Assembly (NCBI GenBank): GCA_016271365.2
Contig: CM057449.1
Span: forward strand, 1,562,172,501 to 1,562,236,500
Direction of reading: 5' to 3'
DNA: 64,000 nucleotides
Origin: Neoceratodus forsteri
Lineage: Eukaryota > Chordata > Ceratodontiformes > Ceratodontidae
The notes beneath the pieces were generated by a model. The model was not told where the DNA came from, searched no databases, and saw nothing but the letters and a program-made list of their open reading frames with translations. Position 1 is the stretch's first letter; each line of letters starts with the position of its first letter. Positions 32,831 through 43,640 of this stretch are shown here, piece after piece. Position numbers and translations under genes: made by a program.

Positions 32831-33545
32831 ACGGTCATCCTAACAACCAATGTGCCTCTCACAGGCTGGGATGCCCACCTAGGTATTCATAGAGTTAGCG
32901 GGCTGTGGATCCCGAGGATCGATGTCACATCAACCTGCTGGCGTGACTGCATTCCTCCGTTTCTTTGGGGTCAGGTGGTGCAGGTCCAGATGGACAATAC
33001 CATGACCATGTACTATCTCAGCAAGCAGGGTGGCACGCACTCCCATCCTCCGTGCAGGGAAGCACTCTGCATCTGGACCCTCATGAGCCGATGGGAGGCA
33101 GATCTCCTAGCCATCCATGTGGCAGAGCCTCAAATCAACTGGCGGAGCGCCTCAGCCGTGTGGGTAAGGTGTCCTATGGTGATCTCTCCTTCCAGAGGTA
33201 GTACACAGCCTGTTCTCCCAGTGAGGCACCCCTCTTGTGGACCTGTTTGCCTCCAGGAGAACACAAAGCCGAGGCTATTCCATGCCTGACCCCCTCAGCA
33301 AGACTCGCTAAATAGGGATGCATTCTCAGGCCATGGACTTCAGGCCTCTTCTATGCCATCCGTCCACTTTCCTTGGCCCACAAAGTGCTCCTCAAGTTCA
33401 AGAGAGACAAGGCACAGGTGATCCTGGTGGCACCAGACTGGCCTCGCCAGCTTTGGTACCCCAATCTCCTCAGCCTCAGCAACAAGCTCCCGAGGCGTCT
33501 TCCACCTGCTCTCCTGTCAGTCAGGGAAAGGTCTTATACCTGGAC
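32831..33545 (+). pseudogene. DIRS C RNase H and linker, second copy
   Basis: The frame 32,744-33,289 (181 codons) runs from the RT connection through TTNVPLTGWDAHLG (Asn for Asp) and VQVQMDNTMTMYYLSKQGG (32,977-33,033) to CREALCIWTLMSRWEADLLA. The linker signature AQVILVAPDWPRQLWYP is at 33,415-33,462. It is frameshifted at the ADALSR block near 33,140. Confidence 0.78.
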
Positions 33546-33559
33546 CTTCAATCCCTGCA

Positions 33560-34607
33560 CCTGACATCCTGGTTCCTGAGCGGCTAGAGTTCCAGGCTTT
33601 GGGACTCTCCGAAGATGTCCTCACTGTAGTGGAGGCATCCAGGAAGGACTCGACCAGGAAGTGCTATACCTTCAAATGAAAGAGATTCTCCATTTGGTGT
33701 CAGGGCAAGGGCCTGGACACATTGTCCTGCCCGATGACTAGCATTCTTGATTACCTTTGGTTTCTGTCAAAAGGGGGTCTTCGGTCTACAACCCTTAAGG
33801 TGCATATGGCAGCAATATCTACTTACCAGGTGCGGGCCAGTCAACAGAGGGTGGTACAGGAGAAGGTGGTCTGACGTTTCTTTAAAGGCCTTGACCATAT
33901 TTCCTCTCAGATGTGTGAACCATCACCACCATGGGATTTACTGGTATTGCCAAAGCTCATGGGCAAGCCATTGAACCAATGCGCAGGGAGTGAGATGTAA
34001 CACTTTGTCATGGAAGACCACCTTTCTGGTGGCTATCACGTCAGCCAGAAGGACTGGGAGCTCAGGTGCTCTTTGTTGAGTCTCTTACCTGGTCTTCCAC
34101 AGGGACAAGGTTGTCCTGCACCCCAACCCGAGTTCCTTCCAAAGGTTGTGGAGTTTCAGCTGAACCAAGTGATGACTGCTGGTGTATTACCCCAGTTACA
34201 CCTCGGATGCTGAGTACAGGCTCCTTACTTTGGACCTGAGACGAGCGCTCTCTTATTACAAGAAGCATACGGCTGAAGTTCGGGGAAAGGTTCACCAGCT
34301 GTTTGTCACCTACGCTGAAGCTGCACCTGGCAGACCTGCAACTAAGCGGACAATTGGCAGATGGATTACATCTTACATTGATCTCTGTTACAGGTTGGTG
34401 GGTAGGGAGCCTCCTGTAGGGCTATGGGTTCATTCCACCTGCCATACTGCTGCGTCGGTGGCTGCTTCTAGGGATGTCCCTATCCAGGATATCTGCAGGG
34501 CTGCTACCTGGAAATCAGCAAATACCTTCATTTCCCATTACCACATCAACCTAGAGTCAGCCGGGATGCTGGTTTTGGGGCCTCAGTTTTCAATCTCTGT
34601 CCCATAA
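33560..34607 (+). pseudogene. DIRS C tyrosine recombinase, second copy
   Basis: VEASRKDSTRKCYTF (33,631-33,675, followed by a stop), LRSTTLKVHMAAIST (33,783-33,825), a degenerate box-I region (34,020-34,080), then the open 141 codons 34,182-34,607 with YTSDAEYRLLTLDLRRALSY, KRTIGRWITSYIDLCYRLV, HSTC in place of HxxR (34,431-34,442), QDICRAATWKSANTF and HYHINL with the presumed Tyr. Confidence 0.82.
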
Positions 34608-34639
34608 GTAGGGGTGTGCTAGCCTCCATCCTCCCAGAG

Positions 34640-34970
34640 AATTGGTAGGAGTCTGCCAAACAGTGTGAATAGAACAACATATCTATATTCCTAGAAAAAC
34701 TGGTTACTCACCTGTGGCAGTAGTTCTAGGAGTGGTATATGTTGTTCATCCACATGACCCACCCGACCTCCCTGGCTGGACAGACAACCCCTGCTTCCAG
34801 CAGGCCAGATCTGGTGTCAAAGGCTGGAACCGAGAGATATACCACTCAGGTGGGTGGGAGGAGGAGCCAGCTTTCAGACCATCCGGCAAGATTTACAGGG
34901 AAAAGGGACATGCCAAATAGTGTGAATGAACAACATATACCACTCCTAGAACTGCTGTTATAGGTGACTA
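34640..34970 (+). repeat. DIRS C ICR and right ITR
   Basis: ICR 34,640-34,745 with core CTGGTTACTCACCTGTGGCA flanked by ATTCCTAGAA and GTAGTTCTAGGAGTGG. The right ITR 34,760-34,970 pairs with 29,255-29,440. No gene. Confidence 0.82.
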
Positions 34971-35720
34971 ATCTGCCTTTTCTGCTCTCTTGCTCCAGGG
35001 CCTGGAGTCTTCTGGTGAGGTGCATCCTCCCTTTCCTGGAAAGGGAGGTTTCTATATGCCATCCCTGCCTTTCCGCTAATTCAGAGTACTACTCAAGCTG
35101 AAGATGGAGGGGGAAACTCTAATACTCATTGCTCCTTTATGGCCTTGGCAGATATGGTATCCCATGCTGCAGCAGTGGAACCCCCAGTACCTCTGCTCCA
35201 GTACAAGTGTCTACTATCACCGAAACAGGGAACCCGACTTCACCCACACTTGAAGTCCCTACAACTGCACGCATGGCTCCAGAAGGCAGTCATAGCTTAC
35301 TTTTGGGTATCGTAGAAAGAGGCCAATGCTCTGGTGGCTGCTGGAAAACCATCTCCATGGCACACTTAACTTCATGAAATGGAAGTGGTACGCTTTATGG
35401 GTCACTTCACATAACCTGGATCCATTTGCCTGTCAAGTCAATCAGGTACTAAAGTACTTGCTGTACTTAGATTCAATTCTGCAGTATTCCTTAATCAAAG
35501 CACATTTGGCTCTTATCTTAGCTTTCCATGTGGCTGTGGATGGCCTTACGGTTGCTCAGCTGGAGGTAGCCCATACGTTCTTGCGGCATTTTACATGTAA
35601 GGCCTCCCATTCGAAGTCCAGTCCTGGCTTGGGATCTGAATTTTATTTTGGGAAAGTTGAGTTTGGCTCCTTTTTAGCCAGCTGTGACTTGTGGCTTGCA
35701 CTTTCTTTCTTGGAAAGCAT
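34971..35720 (+). pseudogene. DIRS H linker and YR N-terminal half
   Basis: The linker reading (FLEREVSICHP, then LLLYGLGRYG over the IAPLWPWQIWYP region, 34,985-35,165) leads into the YR. The open frame 35,326-35,940 contains NFMKWKWYALWVTSHNLDPFACQ (about 35,370-35,440), LQYSLIKAHLALILAFH (35,480-35,530), GLTVAQLEVAHTFLRHF, then CDLWLALSFLES (35,684-35,720). There D breaks in. The YR continues at 58,619 with LIFLVAIT, the block expected next. Confidence 0.82.
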
Positions 35721-35940
35721 TACTCTTCCAGGAATCAATTCACCATTGATTCACACAAATGGGTCTGTGCCAGAGGCACTAGGACCCCATGGGAGCCAGA
35801 ACTTTTCAGGAGGGCTGATGCTGAGGCAAGCTGTGGACATGCACAGCACCACACAAGTGGCTCATGGCACCAGGCTTTCCTCGGCACCAGCCCTCAACCG
35901 CCTCAGTTCATTTTTTCCCGCGTTGAGTGTACTTCAGTGA
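35721..35940 (+). repeat. Left ITR of DIRS D
   Basis: Reverse complement of 58,390-58,610. Shared blocks: ACCATTGATTCACAC, GGCACTAGGACCCCA, CAGAACTTTTCAGGAGGGCT and GGCACCAGCCCTCAA. Within the ITR, an inner pair (GAGGGCTG... and ...CAGCCCTC) can form its own hairpin. Confidence 0.87.
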
Positions 35941-37219
35941 CGACAATGCTAGCACACTGGAAATGAGAACTTCACATCTCTTGACAGACGCATTCAGTTC
36001 TTCTTAGTTTCAGTTTTTTAAGTACAGCTTATTTCTGTGTCAGTTTAGTGATTTTATGTAAGAATTTCTGTCAGTTTTCTCTCAGCCCTACTGGGTCTAC
36101 ATTCAGCAGCTGTGCAGGATGACAATAGGGAGCCTTTCAGGCAGGCTGCTTTGGTACCAGGGCAGTGTCCATTCCACTTTCCTGTCAGGGATAGGTTCTG
36201 ACCAAGGGCAGTCCTGTGCTGGGCAGGAAGGACAGCCCTTCAAAGCACAAATTGGAAGGCCCATTCCCAATTCCATTCGGGTTCTTGGCACCGCTCTGCC
36301 TCAAGTTCTTCCTCTTGCCTTCAGAAGGAGAAGAAACGGTACCACTCGAGGTCACCCTGTGGGAGGTCTTCCATGAGACTTTCCATCACCTGGTGCAATG
36401 GGCCCTCATTGGTGCTGTCTGCAACGCTGGGGGCCTCTGGTACTGGGATATTGAGGTCTCGGGCCCAGAGTCTCCCTCTATCCTTAAGTGGAGACCCCGG
36501 TGGGCAGATCCAGCCCTGGACAACTCTTTGGAGCAGTGGGTGTAACATCAGGCTCGGGTGTCTCTACTTGCAGATCCGGTCTCTGGCCCTTCAGGGTTGA
36601 TGGCGCACTGGATCTGCAGGCAGGGCCCTCAAGCCAAGTAGAAGCATCTGACTCCAGCAACAGCCTTTTGCCCTTGCTTGTGACCGTGCCACTGACTCCT
36701 GTTCCACTGGCCGCACCCCTACATTGTATTACTTGGTGGGACCGGCCGAGTCCATTACATAGAAACATAGATGATGACATCAGACAAGGACCACATGGCC
36801 CACCCAAACTGCCCAGTCTCCCTGTGTACATTGCCCTTACAATCGCTACTCATCCTGCAATTTCCCCCTCTCCTGTCTTTCTAAAATTCCTGCTGGTCAT
36901 TTTGGGGCTGGCTGGTGCTGGGTCTGGTTCTGGTGCTGGTGGCAAGTTTGTGCCTTTTGAGGCATGACCTGGCACCACTTCTTTTGCTGGTCCTAGTGCC
37001 AGGTTGACACCGTGTCGGCATCATAGCAACACCATGCCAGCGCCAGGTCTCTGGGATCTCCTGGTGCAGGATTCAGCCCTCTCTAACCCTTGGGGCCTGG
37101 CCTGGTGCTGGTTCCAGTGCTTGTCCCAGCACTCAGTCATTACTTATCAATGCTGGATCAGCTGCAGAGGTTCCTGGTGCTGGAGAACTCTTGAAGCAGC
37201 TCAGATCTTGCTTTGTGGG
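35941..37219 (+). pseudogene. DIRS D gag-like region, 5' part, degenerate
   Basis: It lies where gag should be, between the D left ITR and the insertion of E. Three overlapping frames of 85-159 codons are low in complexity (Gly/Ala/Ser/Pro-rich, for example GLAGAGSGSGAGG at 36,904-36,942). I do not recognise a zinc motif. The same style of sequence, rich in CTGGTGCTGG-like units, continues on the other side of E at 55,805. Assignment as gag rests on position and continuity. Confidence 0.5.
36756..36815 (+). repeat. Short interspersed repeat fragment
   Basis: ACATAGAAACATAGATGATG followed by GACAAGGACCACATGGCCCA resembles a repeat I know as very common in amphibian and some reptile genomes (ACATAGAAACATAGAA, then GGCCCATCCAGTCTGCCCA). 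Only about 60 bases are recognisable. This is from memory, not a search. Confidence 0.45.
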
Positions 37220-37365
37220 TGTCTGTTGCAGCAGGCTGTCGCTGGTGGGACTGAACCATAGGACCACACAGAAACCATTTTAGCTAGCAGTATACCAGAG
37301 GGGGCCGCCCACCTTAGATGTCAGCATCTGATGTCAGCTTATCCCACATAAGGTGGGCAGTCCCA
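37220..37365 (+). repeat. Left ITR of DIRS E
   Basis: It starts GTCTGTTGCAGCAGGCTGTC and pairs with 55,610-55,765. Shared inverted blocks: AGCAGTATACCAGAGGGGGC, AGGACCACACAGAAACC and GATGTCAGC. A TATA-like motif is decayed here (CACATAAGG), while the right copy keeps a TATATAGG form. Confidence 0.85.
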
Positions 37366-37539
37366 AGTTCTCCTCAGTTCTTTCCGACCGTTGACCAGTG
37401 CACATCGGACCTCGGACTCCACCACAGCTAAAGTTGATCGCCTGTTTTTTCCCTGTGTTTTCACTGCACTTTTTTATTTTCATTACGTCGAGTAAACATT
37501 GAATTTTTTCAGTGTTCGCTAATTCTTTTACGTTTTCTC

Positions 37540-39930
37540 AGCCTTCTTCAACATCTGAACCCTCCACAAAGTGTGCCTGTGGCAAACAGATCCCCAACAA
37601 AGATGGCCATTCTGCTTGCTTCTTCTATCTAAGCCCCGACCATGACATCCAGGCCTGCCAGAAGTTTAACTCAGCCACCAGAAAATGACACCAGAGGACT
37701 CTCGAAAGCCACATCCTCAAGCAGAAGGTCACCCAGATGGAATGGAAGCTACAGGTCTGGAGCTGCTCCGCTTCTTTGGCCCAGTCTTTGAGCTCCTCTT
37801 CCTCCAAGTAGAAGGAGAAATCAGCAGGGAAGCATTAACACCTGGACATGGACCTTGACTGTCCCCAGTCTACCTTCCACTCACAGTCACCGAATAAGGC
37901 TCCTCCTTTGACTGCTCCTGGGTCTTCCTCCCTCAGTGGGGGGGGGTCAACATCCAGGGCTCAGCACGCCCTCTCCCCTTCAGGGCTGCTGATAGCCCCG
38001 CTGCCTGCCCAGATCTCTCTAACCAGCAGCGGCTTCTTAGGGCAGGGTACGTTGGTCCCTACCCTTCAGCCTCTGCTCTTCCAGCCCTTGTTTTCCACCG
38101 GCGCTTCAGCAGGAGGCTTGGCTGGAGCTACTCCAGTCTGCGCAGATGCTGCTGGCGCCAGACCTCATCCTGCCAGCCCATCACCCACACCTCCGATGCC
38201 AGTCTCTGTCTCCGGGACCTTCAGAAGGCCGATCCCTCAGGGACAGGTGTTGCTGGATACTGGCGTCTCTTTGAGACCAGTTACCCCAGCCATTGCCAGT
38301 GGAGCTTTCTTCTCCGGCACCGGTCACTCCCCAGATGCCAGTACATTCTGCTTCAGCATCACCTAGGCTGACACCCAGTAGGCTGCCCCTTATACTCCCA
38401 CAACCCATGGGTCCAGCGCCAGTCTTATCCCCAATGCAATTAGGGCTTTCACCTGCTCTCCATCTGCCTACTCCTGGGGGACCTATGTCTGCCCTCCACC
38501 AATGCCACCTGCAGGATAGATGCCTGTACCTTTACCCTTGCCTGCTGGACTGCAGCCTAGGAACCCACTGCCAGCATGTGCCTACCCATATCTTGCACCG
38601 GTTGGGCCCCAGCCACTATATTCCTATCCAGCGCCTGGGGGTCCGGCATCAACACCCATGGATTACTGCAACCTGATTTCAGCACTCTGGGCATTCATGC
38701 AGTCCCAGGCTCCTAAGCTGGGCTTGCCTTAACCCTCTGTCCCATAGGGACCTCCAAGGGGCAATGCATTGGCGGCTTAGGCTAGCAGTCTCCTGGCGCA
38801 CCCCTTCACATACAGATGCTGGTACCCCTGTTCACCCAACTGACCTTCCCCCTGGATGATAGTGGACCAGAGGGCTCAACCTCAGAGGACAAGGACAGCT
38901 CCAAGTCCTCCTCACTAGAATGGTCCTATTCAGGGGATGAGATCGAACCCACTACCGTCCCCAAATCTCCACCTGCTGACCCCACCTTCATGGATATAAT
39001 GCAGCATATCCAGACCACAATTGAGTGGGGGACTGAGGAGCAGGACCCAGAGCATCACCGCCTGGCCATTTATCTTTGCCAGCAAGATGCTTCCCCTCTG
39101 GTGATCCCCCCAGTGGTGGAGTTGTATGTTGATCTCAGCAGGGCTGCTTGGCTTCACCCACATACAGTTCCTGCAGTGCCCAAAAAGGCACACAAGTTGT
39201 AACACCTTCCGGCTGGCAAGTCCTTCAGTGAGCACCTGAAGGTTGACTCAGTGGTCATCAATGCGGCACATGACTACACAAAGCGTTCAGAAGACTTCAG
39301 TGCCTTCCCTTCGGACAGAGGGTTGAGGCAGCTGGACCAGGTGGGCAAGCGCACCTTTGTCTCAACCACTCTTGCCGTCAGGGTCTTTAACTACCTGGCT
39401 CACATGGCACAGTACCAGAATTTCTTGTGGGACCAGGTCCAGGAGGCGGAAGCGGCGATGCCTGATGACCCCTCCAAACAGCAGAGACTGTAGGTCCTGA
39501 AGACTAGGTGCAACATCAGTACCCATATCCTTCAGGCAGCATGTGATGCTCTGGATGCCTCTGAAGAAGCGGCTTCCACAGGAATTGACCTGCCATTTCA
39601 CACCTGGCTGAGAGTCTCAGACTTTCCCTCGAGGTGCAGTCCAGTATTCTGTACGCACTCTTCCATGGGTCCATAGTGTTCAGGGGCGATGTACAGGACA
39701 TTATCTCTGAGCTTCACACTTTGGGACAGGTGCTGTAGTCAGTCCACTCCATGTACCATACCCAGCCCAAAGCAGGTCATAGACCCCAGAACCCCTGCCA
39801 AAACCCCAGGCAAGCGCAGGCAGGGTGCGACCCTGCCCATGCCTTCCTCTGCTCCTCCCCAGGCAGCCAGAGGTGATCCAGCAGCCCAGTCAGGAGCTGC
39901 CCCAACCTCCTGACTCCTTGCTTCCACCAC
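37540..39930 (+). pseudogene. DIRS E Gag-like protein
   Basis: The Cys/His motif (CACGKQIPNKDGHSACFF, DHDIQAC) is at 37,570-37,660. A long Pro/Ser-rich middle follows (37,848-38,732, about 30% Pro by eye). The conserved frame 38,816-39,493 has SSSLEWSYSGDEIEP, KSPPADPTFMDIMQHIQ, then VVINAAHDYTKRSEDF and LAVRVFNYLAHMAQYQ. The basic tail is 39,770-39,913. Stops at about 39,200 and 39,490 and a few frameshifts. One of the longer Gag readings in the window. Confidence 0.82.
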
Positions 39931-39949
39931 CCCCTCACGTAGGGTTTCA

Positions 39950-41025
39950 GGAGGTGGCTGTAGGGTGTCTATTGTCCCTTCGCCTAGATCAGTGGAAGAC
40001 CATTACGACTGACAGCTGGGTGCTTCAGCTTATAGGGCATGGGTACACTCTAGAATTTCTGGAGTGGCACCCTGCCAATCCACCAAGGACATTGCATGTC
40101 CTCCAAACCACGCCCCTCTCATTAGAGCAGAGATTCAGGCCCTGTTGTTAAAGAAGGCCATTCAGCCCATACCTTTCTTTTAACAAAGTTGGGTTTACTA
40201 CTCCCATTTCTTTCTGGTTCCCAAGAAAATGGGGGCCTCGACCCAATCCTGGATCTGAGCAGTCTCAACTTGTACATAGAATACAAACACTCCAGGATGG
40301 TCACCTTGCAGGACCAACTGCTACTGCTCCACCAGGGGGACTGGTTACGCTTCTTGGATATGCAGGATGCTTATCTGCACATGAAAGTTTTTCCAGCCCA
40401 CAGGCATTTTCTCCATTTCCATTTCATGGGGAGCATTACCAATTTCAAGCCCTGCCCTTTGGTCTTTCCTTGGCCCCCAGGTTGTTTACAAAGTGCCTGG
40501 CGGTAGTGGCGGCAGCTTTTCAGAGGCAGGGTTTTTATGTTTTTCCCTACCTGGACGACTGGCTCTTGGCAGCTCCATCCAGAGATTGCCTTTTTCAGAC
40601 TCTAGAAGGTACTTGCAGCCTGTTCCAGTCCCTGGGCATTACTATTAACCTGCCCAAGTCCTGGCTTACCCCCTGCCAGTGCCTCCTCTATATAGTGGCT
40701 ATACTGCACACAGCACAAGGCAAAGTCTTTGTACCTACGGACAGAGCAGAGCAGTTCATGGCTCAGGCTCACCTTCTGATCCAACACTGCCACGTTCAAG
40801 TGAGGGAATTTCTCAGACTCCTGGGGCTTATGGCCACAGACATTGCCATGGTTCCCCTGGCCAGGCTGTATATGAGAATTCCTCAGTGGACCTTACGGGT
40901 GCAATGGGACCAGCATGTAGACTCCCTGGATCAGCTAGTACTGGTGATGGGCCCTGTCAAGAAGGTGCTTCAGTGGTGGCTGGAGCCCAAAAATCTGTTT
41001 CGTAGGGTGACCTCTACTTCCCCAC
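39950..41025 (+). pseudogene. DIRS E reverse transcriptase
   Basis: Entry block TITTDSWVLQLIGHGYTLEF (40,001-40,060), NPILDLSSLNLYIEYK-like (40,240-40,288), VTLQDQLLLLHQGDW, FLDMQDAYLH (40,354-40,380). The FGL-AP region has one frameshift near 40,455. The frame 40,470-41,261 then gives RLFTKCLAVVAA, the intact active site YLDDWLLAAPS (40,548-40,580), SLGITINLPKSWLTP, the thumb LLGLMATDIA and IPQWTLRVQWDQ. The palm, thumb and RNase H start form a 263-codon open frame, the best RT reading in the window. Confidence 0.9.
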
Positions 41026-41240
41026 CCCTCGGCAGGTCCTCGACAACTGATGCCTCGAGCCTTGGTTGGGGTGCCCATGTGGGGTCTCATCAGACCCAAA
41101 GGACTTGCTCCATGCTTAAGCAGGCTCTCCACATCAATATTCTGGAGATGTGGGCAGTCATGAATGCTTTTCAGGCCTTCCAGACTCAGCTGTCCCTGGG
41201 TCCACTCTTAATTCAGATGGACAATATGTGTGTTGATTTT
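41026..41240 (+). pseudogene. DIRS E RNase H, first part
   Basis: STTDASSLGWGAHVGSHQT (41,039-41,095), ALHINILEMWAVMNAFQ (41,125-41,175) and LLIQMDNMCVDF (41,205-41,240) keep three acidic residues in one open frame. F breaks in after VDF. YINKQGG follows at about 46,952. Confidence 0.9.
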
Positions 41241-41405
41241 TCTCAAGGTTATCTCTTGTAGCAGGTAATACTCTTGGGTCCTCACCAGAGGGCGCTCCTA
41301 TGCATGGAGCATCTCATCAGCAGTGTTTGCCTAGGGACCACCCACACAGATGACCTGTTCAGTTGAGCGACTATAAAGGTGTGGGTGACACAAGGCATCC
41401 TCAGT
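41241..41405 (+). repeat. Left ITR of DIRS F with TATA box
   Basis: Pairs with 46,752-46,945 in inverted orientation over about 155 bases (shared CAGCAGTGTTTGCCTAGG and GACTATAAAGGTGTGGGTG). TATAAAG is at 41,372-41,378, about 140 bases before the presumed gag start. The same box is present inverted in the right ITR. Confidence 0.9.
41372..41378 (+). promoter_or_regulatory. TATA box of DIRS F
   Basis: TATAAAG lies inside the left ITR, 138 bases before the ATG at 41,516. Its inverted copy in the right ITR is at about 46,780. Confidence 0.6.
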
Positions 41406-41515
41406 TCTTTTTCCTGCTGCCTTCAGCTTGCTGCAAGCAGTGGATTCGTCTCTCTGTGTAATCGACAAGAAATTGAACAGGGATTGGCTTCACTGCTCCC
41501 TTCATCACCAACGAT

Positions 41516-43640
41516 ATGGATGTCAAAAGACAAACCAGTATCTCCAGCCTTATTTCGTCAGTGTCGTTGCGATCAGAAGATCTAGCATTATGACAACCAT
41601 TTAGCTTGTCTTAGGTGTCTGGGGGCCTCACACAACTCCCTCACCTGCAGTCATTGGCAGCAATTCAACCGGGCAACCAGATGTCGACGACTTCGAGAAA
41701 TCGAGAGCTACCTTATGGAGCAGAAGCTTGCTGTTCTGGAGAAGGGCGCTCACCCTAAAGACCCTTCATCGACGAACCCTCACAAGCATTCTTCAAAACA
41801 TAATACGAAAGACTGAGAGAAATCCTCATCATTGAGTAGGCACTCATCGATGGCCACTCTTACAATTGATCATCCGTTGATGACCCACTGTAGGCTAACA
41901 TCTTTGTCGTCGACTTTACCAACTCTGTCGTCAACTATGCTTTCTGACACCCAATCTGTGGTGTCAACGATGCCATACGTGGCATCTTTACACTCTCCAT
42001 CGACGGTGACCCGTCCCTCTATGGGTCTCTCCAGTTTGTCGACGAGACCTATGTTCAGACACTCGCCTTCATCGGCATTCCAGTCACTGTCGATGACGAC
42101 TTATGGCTATGTAAAGAAAGATAAGTGATTCTCCTTAACAGCTATTCCTCTTCCTTCCCAGGTGGCTACTCATAGGAGTCAAGCAGATCTCTCTAGAGGA
42201 CCTGATATTTACACCCCAGGCTCTAGACTGCTTGATCTACCCTGCCCTACTCTGTCAATAATTCCCTTGACCTCCCAGAGGCAGCCAATCTCCCCTGCTT
42301 CGACGATGTCACCATGGCCACTGTTGTTCAAACAGTGTTACAAGTAATGCAGAGCATCCAGCCACCTCCACACAGGGAAGGAACTCTGGCATCTTGCTCT
42401 CCCACCCCTCCTCCTCCCAAGTGCTTTCATGGGGACAGGACTCTTCTCTGGGAGCTTCCTCCCAATCCTTGGAAGAGGATTGCTATCCTATGAGGAGGCC
42501 TTGCAAGATTACTTTGGCCCAGAAGAAGGTTCACGCCCTCCTTCTACAGCCTCAAACATTTTCTCTGGATGAGGATGCTGCCCGACAGACCGCAGCCTCT
42601 CCTCCAGATGACTCTTACTTCCATGACATGATGGCCCAGATACAAAAAGCCATGGGATTTGCAACTACCGAACAGGACAAAGAAGGGACATGGCAGACTA
42701 CTTAGAGCTCCTGGAGGAGCCGGTGGTCATTGTCCTGCTCTTAATTCAGATGTAACAAAACACTGTTCTGGCAGCATGGCATCAACCCTCTGCCATACCG
42801 GCAATACCTAGAAAGGCTGACCAATTGTACCAATCCCTGGTTGACCACCTTTTCTTTTCAGCGGCACTTGAAGTGGATTCGGTGAACATCAACGCAGCTC
42901 GTGATTGGACCAGGCAACCCAGACAAATGAGCTCCTTGCCACCTGATAAAGAATCCCGACATTTGGACTATATAGGAAAAAAGGTCTACCAAACTTGTAC
43001 CATGAACTTAAGAATCCTTAACTATATGGGATACATGGTCAAGTACCAGTAAACACTATGGTCCTCTGTTATTGATCTGGTCAACAAGCTACCTCCTTCA
43101 CAGGAAAAAGAACAACTTTTGGCCACCATTTCTACCAGCAGTTCCATTTCCCGACATCCATTATGTTCCGGCTATGATGCTGTGGACACCTCATCCCAGA
43201 CTTCGGCCATGGGAATCAATCTCAGATGACACGTCTGGCTTAGGGTTTTGGATTTCACTCCAGATGTACAATGTAAAATTCAAATGCCCCTTTCAATGGC
43301 ACGAAACTCTTTGGCTCGGAAACTCAGATGCTTCTGGATGACCTCCAAGCCTCAGGAAGGACACTGCGAAATGTCCATGGCATGTACCATTCCTCCCAAC
43401 AGTCAGGACAACATCATTCCCAGTCATCCTTTCAATTTCGATGCCCTGGTAGACAGAAGGGCGGCTACAAATGGTCTGCTTGTTGACGACAACAGTCTCA
43501 ACTTGCGTCCAGAACCACTACCCCCACCTCAAAAGGCTCCAAGTCCAACCCTTCCGGAGGGTCCGGTCAGCCTACTTTCTGACTTGACAATGCTTTGCCC
43601 CAGCTTCCTCTTACTAGCCTCAAAAGCTGTGGGCAGTTGC
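41516..43640 (+). pseudogene. DIRS F Gag-like protein, frameshifted
   Basis: The ATG at 41,516 begins MDVKRQTSISS. In the next frame the Cys/His motif reads HLACLRCLGASHNSLTCSHW (41,600-41,660), then REIESYLMEQKLAVLEK. A Ser/Thr-rich tract (41,832-42,115) is built on repeated CATCGATG/TCGACG-like units. 42,394-42,705 holds SPPDDSYFHDMMAQIQKAMGF. 42,825-43,052 holds SVNINAARDWTRQPRQMSS and LRILNYMGYMVKYQ. 43,248-43,560 is the C-terminal part. Four or more frame changes. Confidence 0.83.

Larger units (their letters stand above)
29255..34970 (+). mobile_element. DIRS retrotransposon C (second copy), complete but broken
   Basis: 5.72 kb. Same family as B, inserted in H directly after RNase H. 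ITRs pair 29,255-29,440 with 34,760-34,970. H coding resumes at 34,971. The copy-1 equivalent is 2,131-7,840. Confidence 0.88.
27110..35170 (+). repeat. Direct repeat, copy 2 (matches 1-8,038)
   Basis: The second copy of the block described for 1-8,038. Net length is 23 bases longer. Copy 2 has more intact frames in the B tail (for example 27,626-28,201, 191 codons, broken in copy 1), whereas in C some one-base losses are on the copy-2 side (for example 34,010-34,180). Confidence 0.93.

Noticed and set aside
1..35170. Two independent insertions of the same DIRS family explaining the long repeat
   Set aside because: Both copies share the same host sequence on both sides of C and the same nested junctions, which independent insertions would not produce.
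37848..38732. Proline-rich host protein
   Set aside because: It lies between the Gag zinc motif and Gag core of E, in the same strand and position as the low-complexity Gag middle of A, F and G.
41832..42115. CRISPR-like or satellite array
   Set aside because: The repeated TCGATG/TCGACG units are short, irregular and in frame with Gag. This is low-complexity coding, not an array with spacers.
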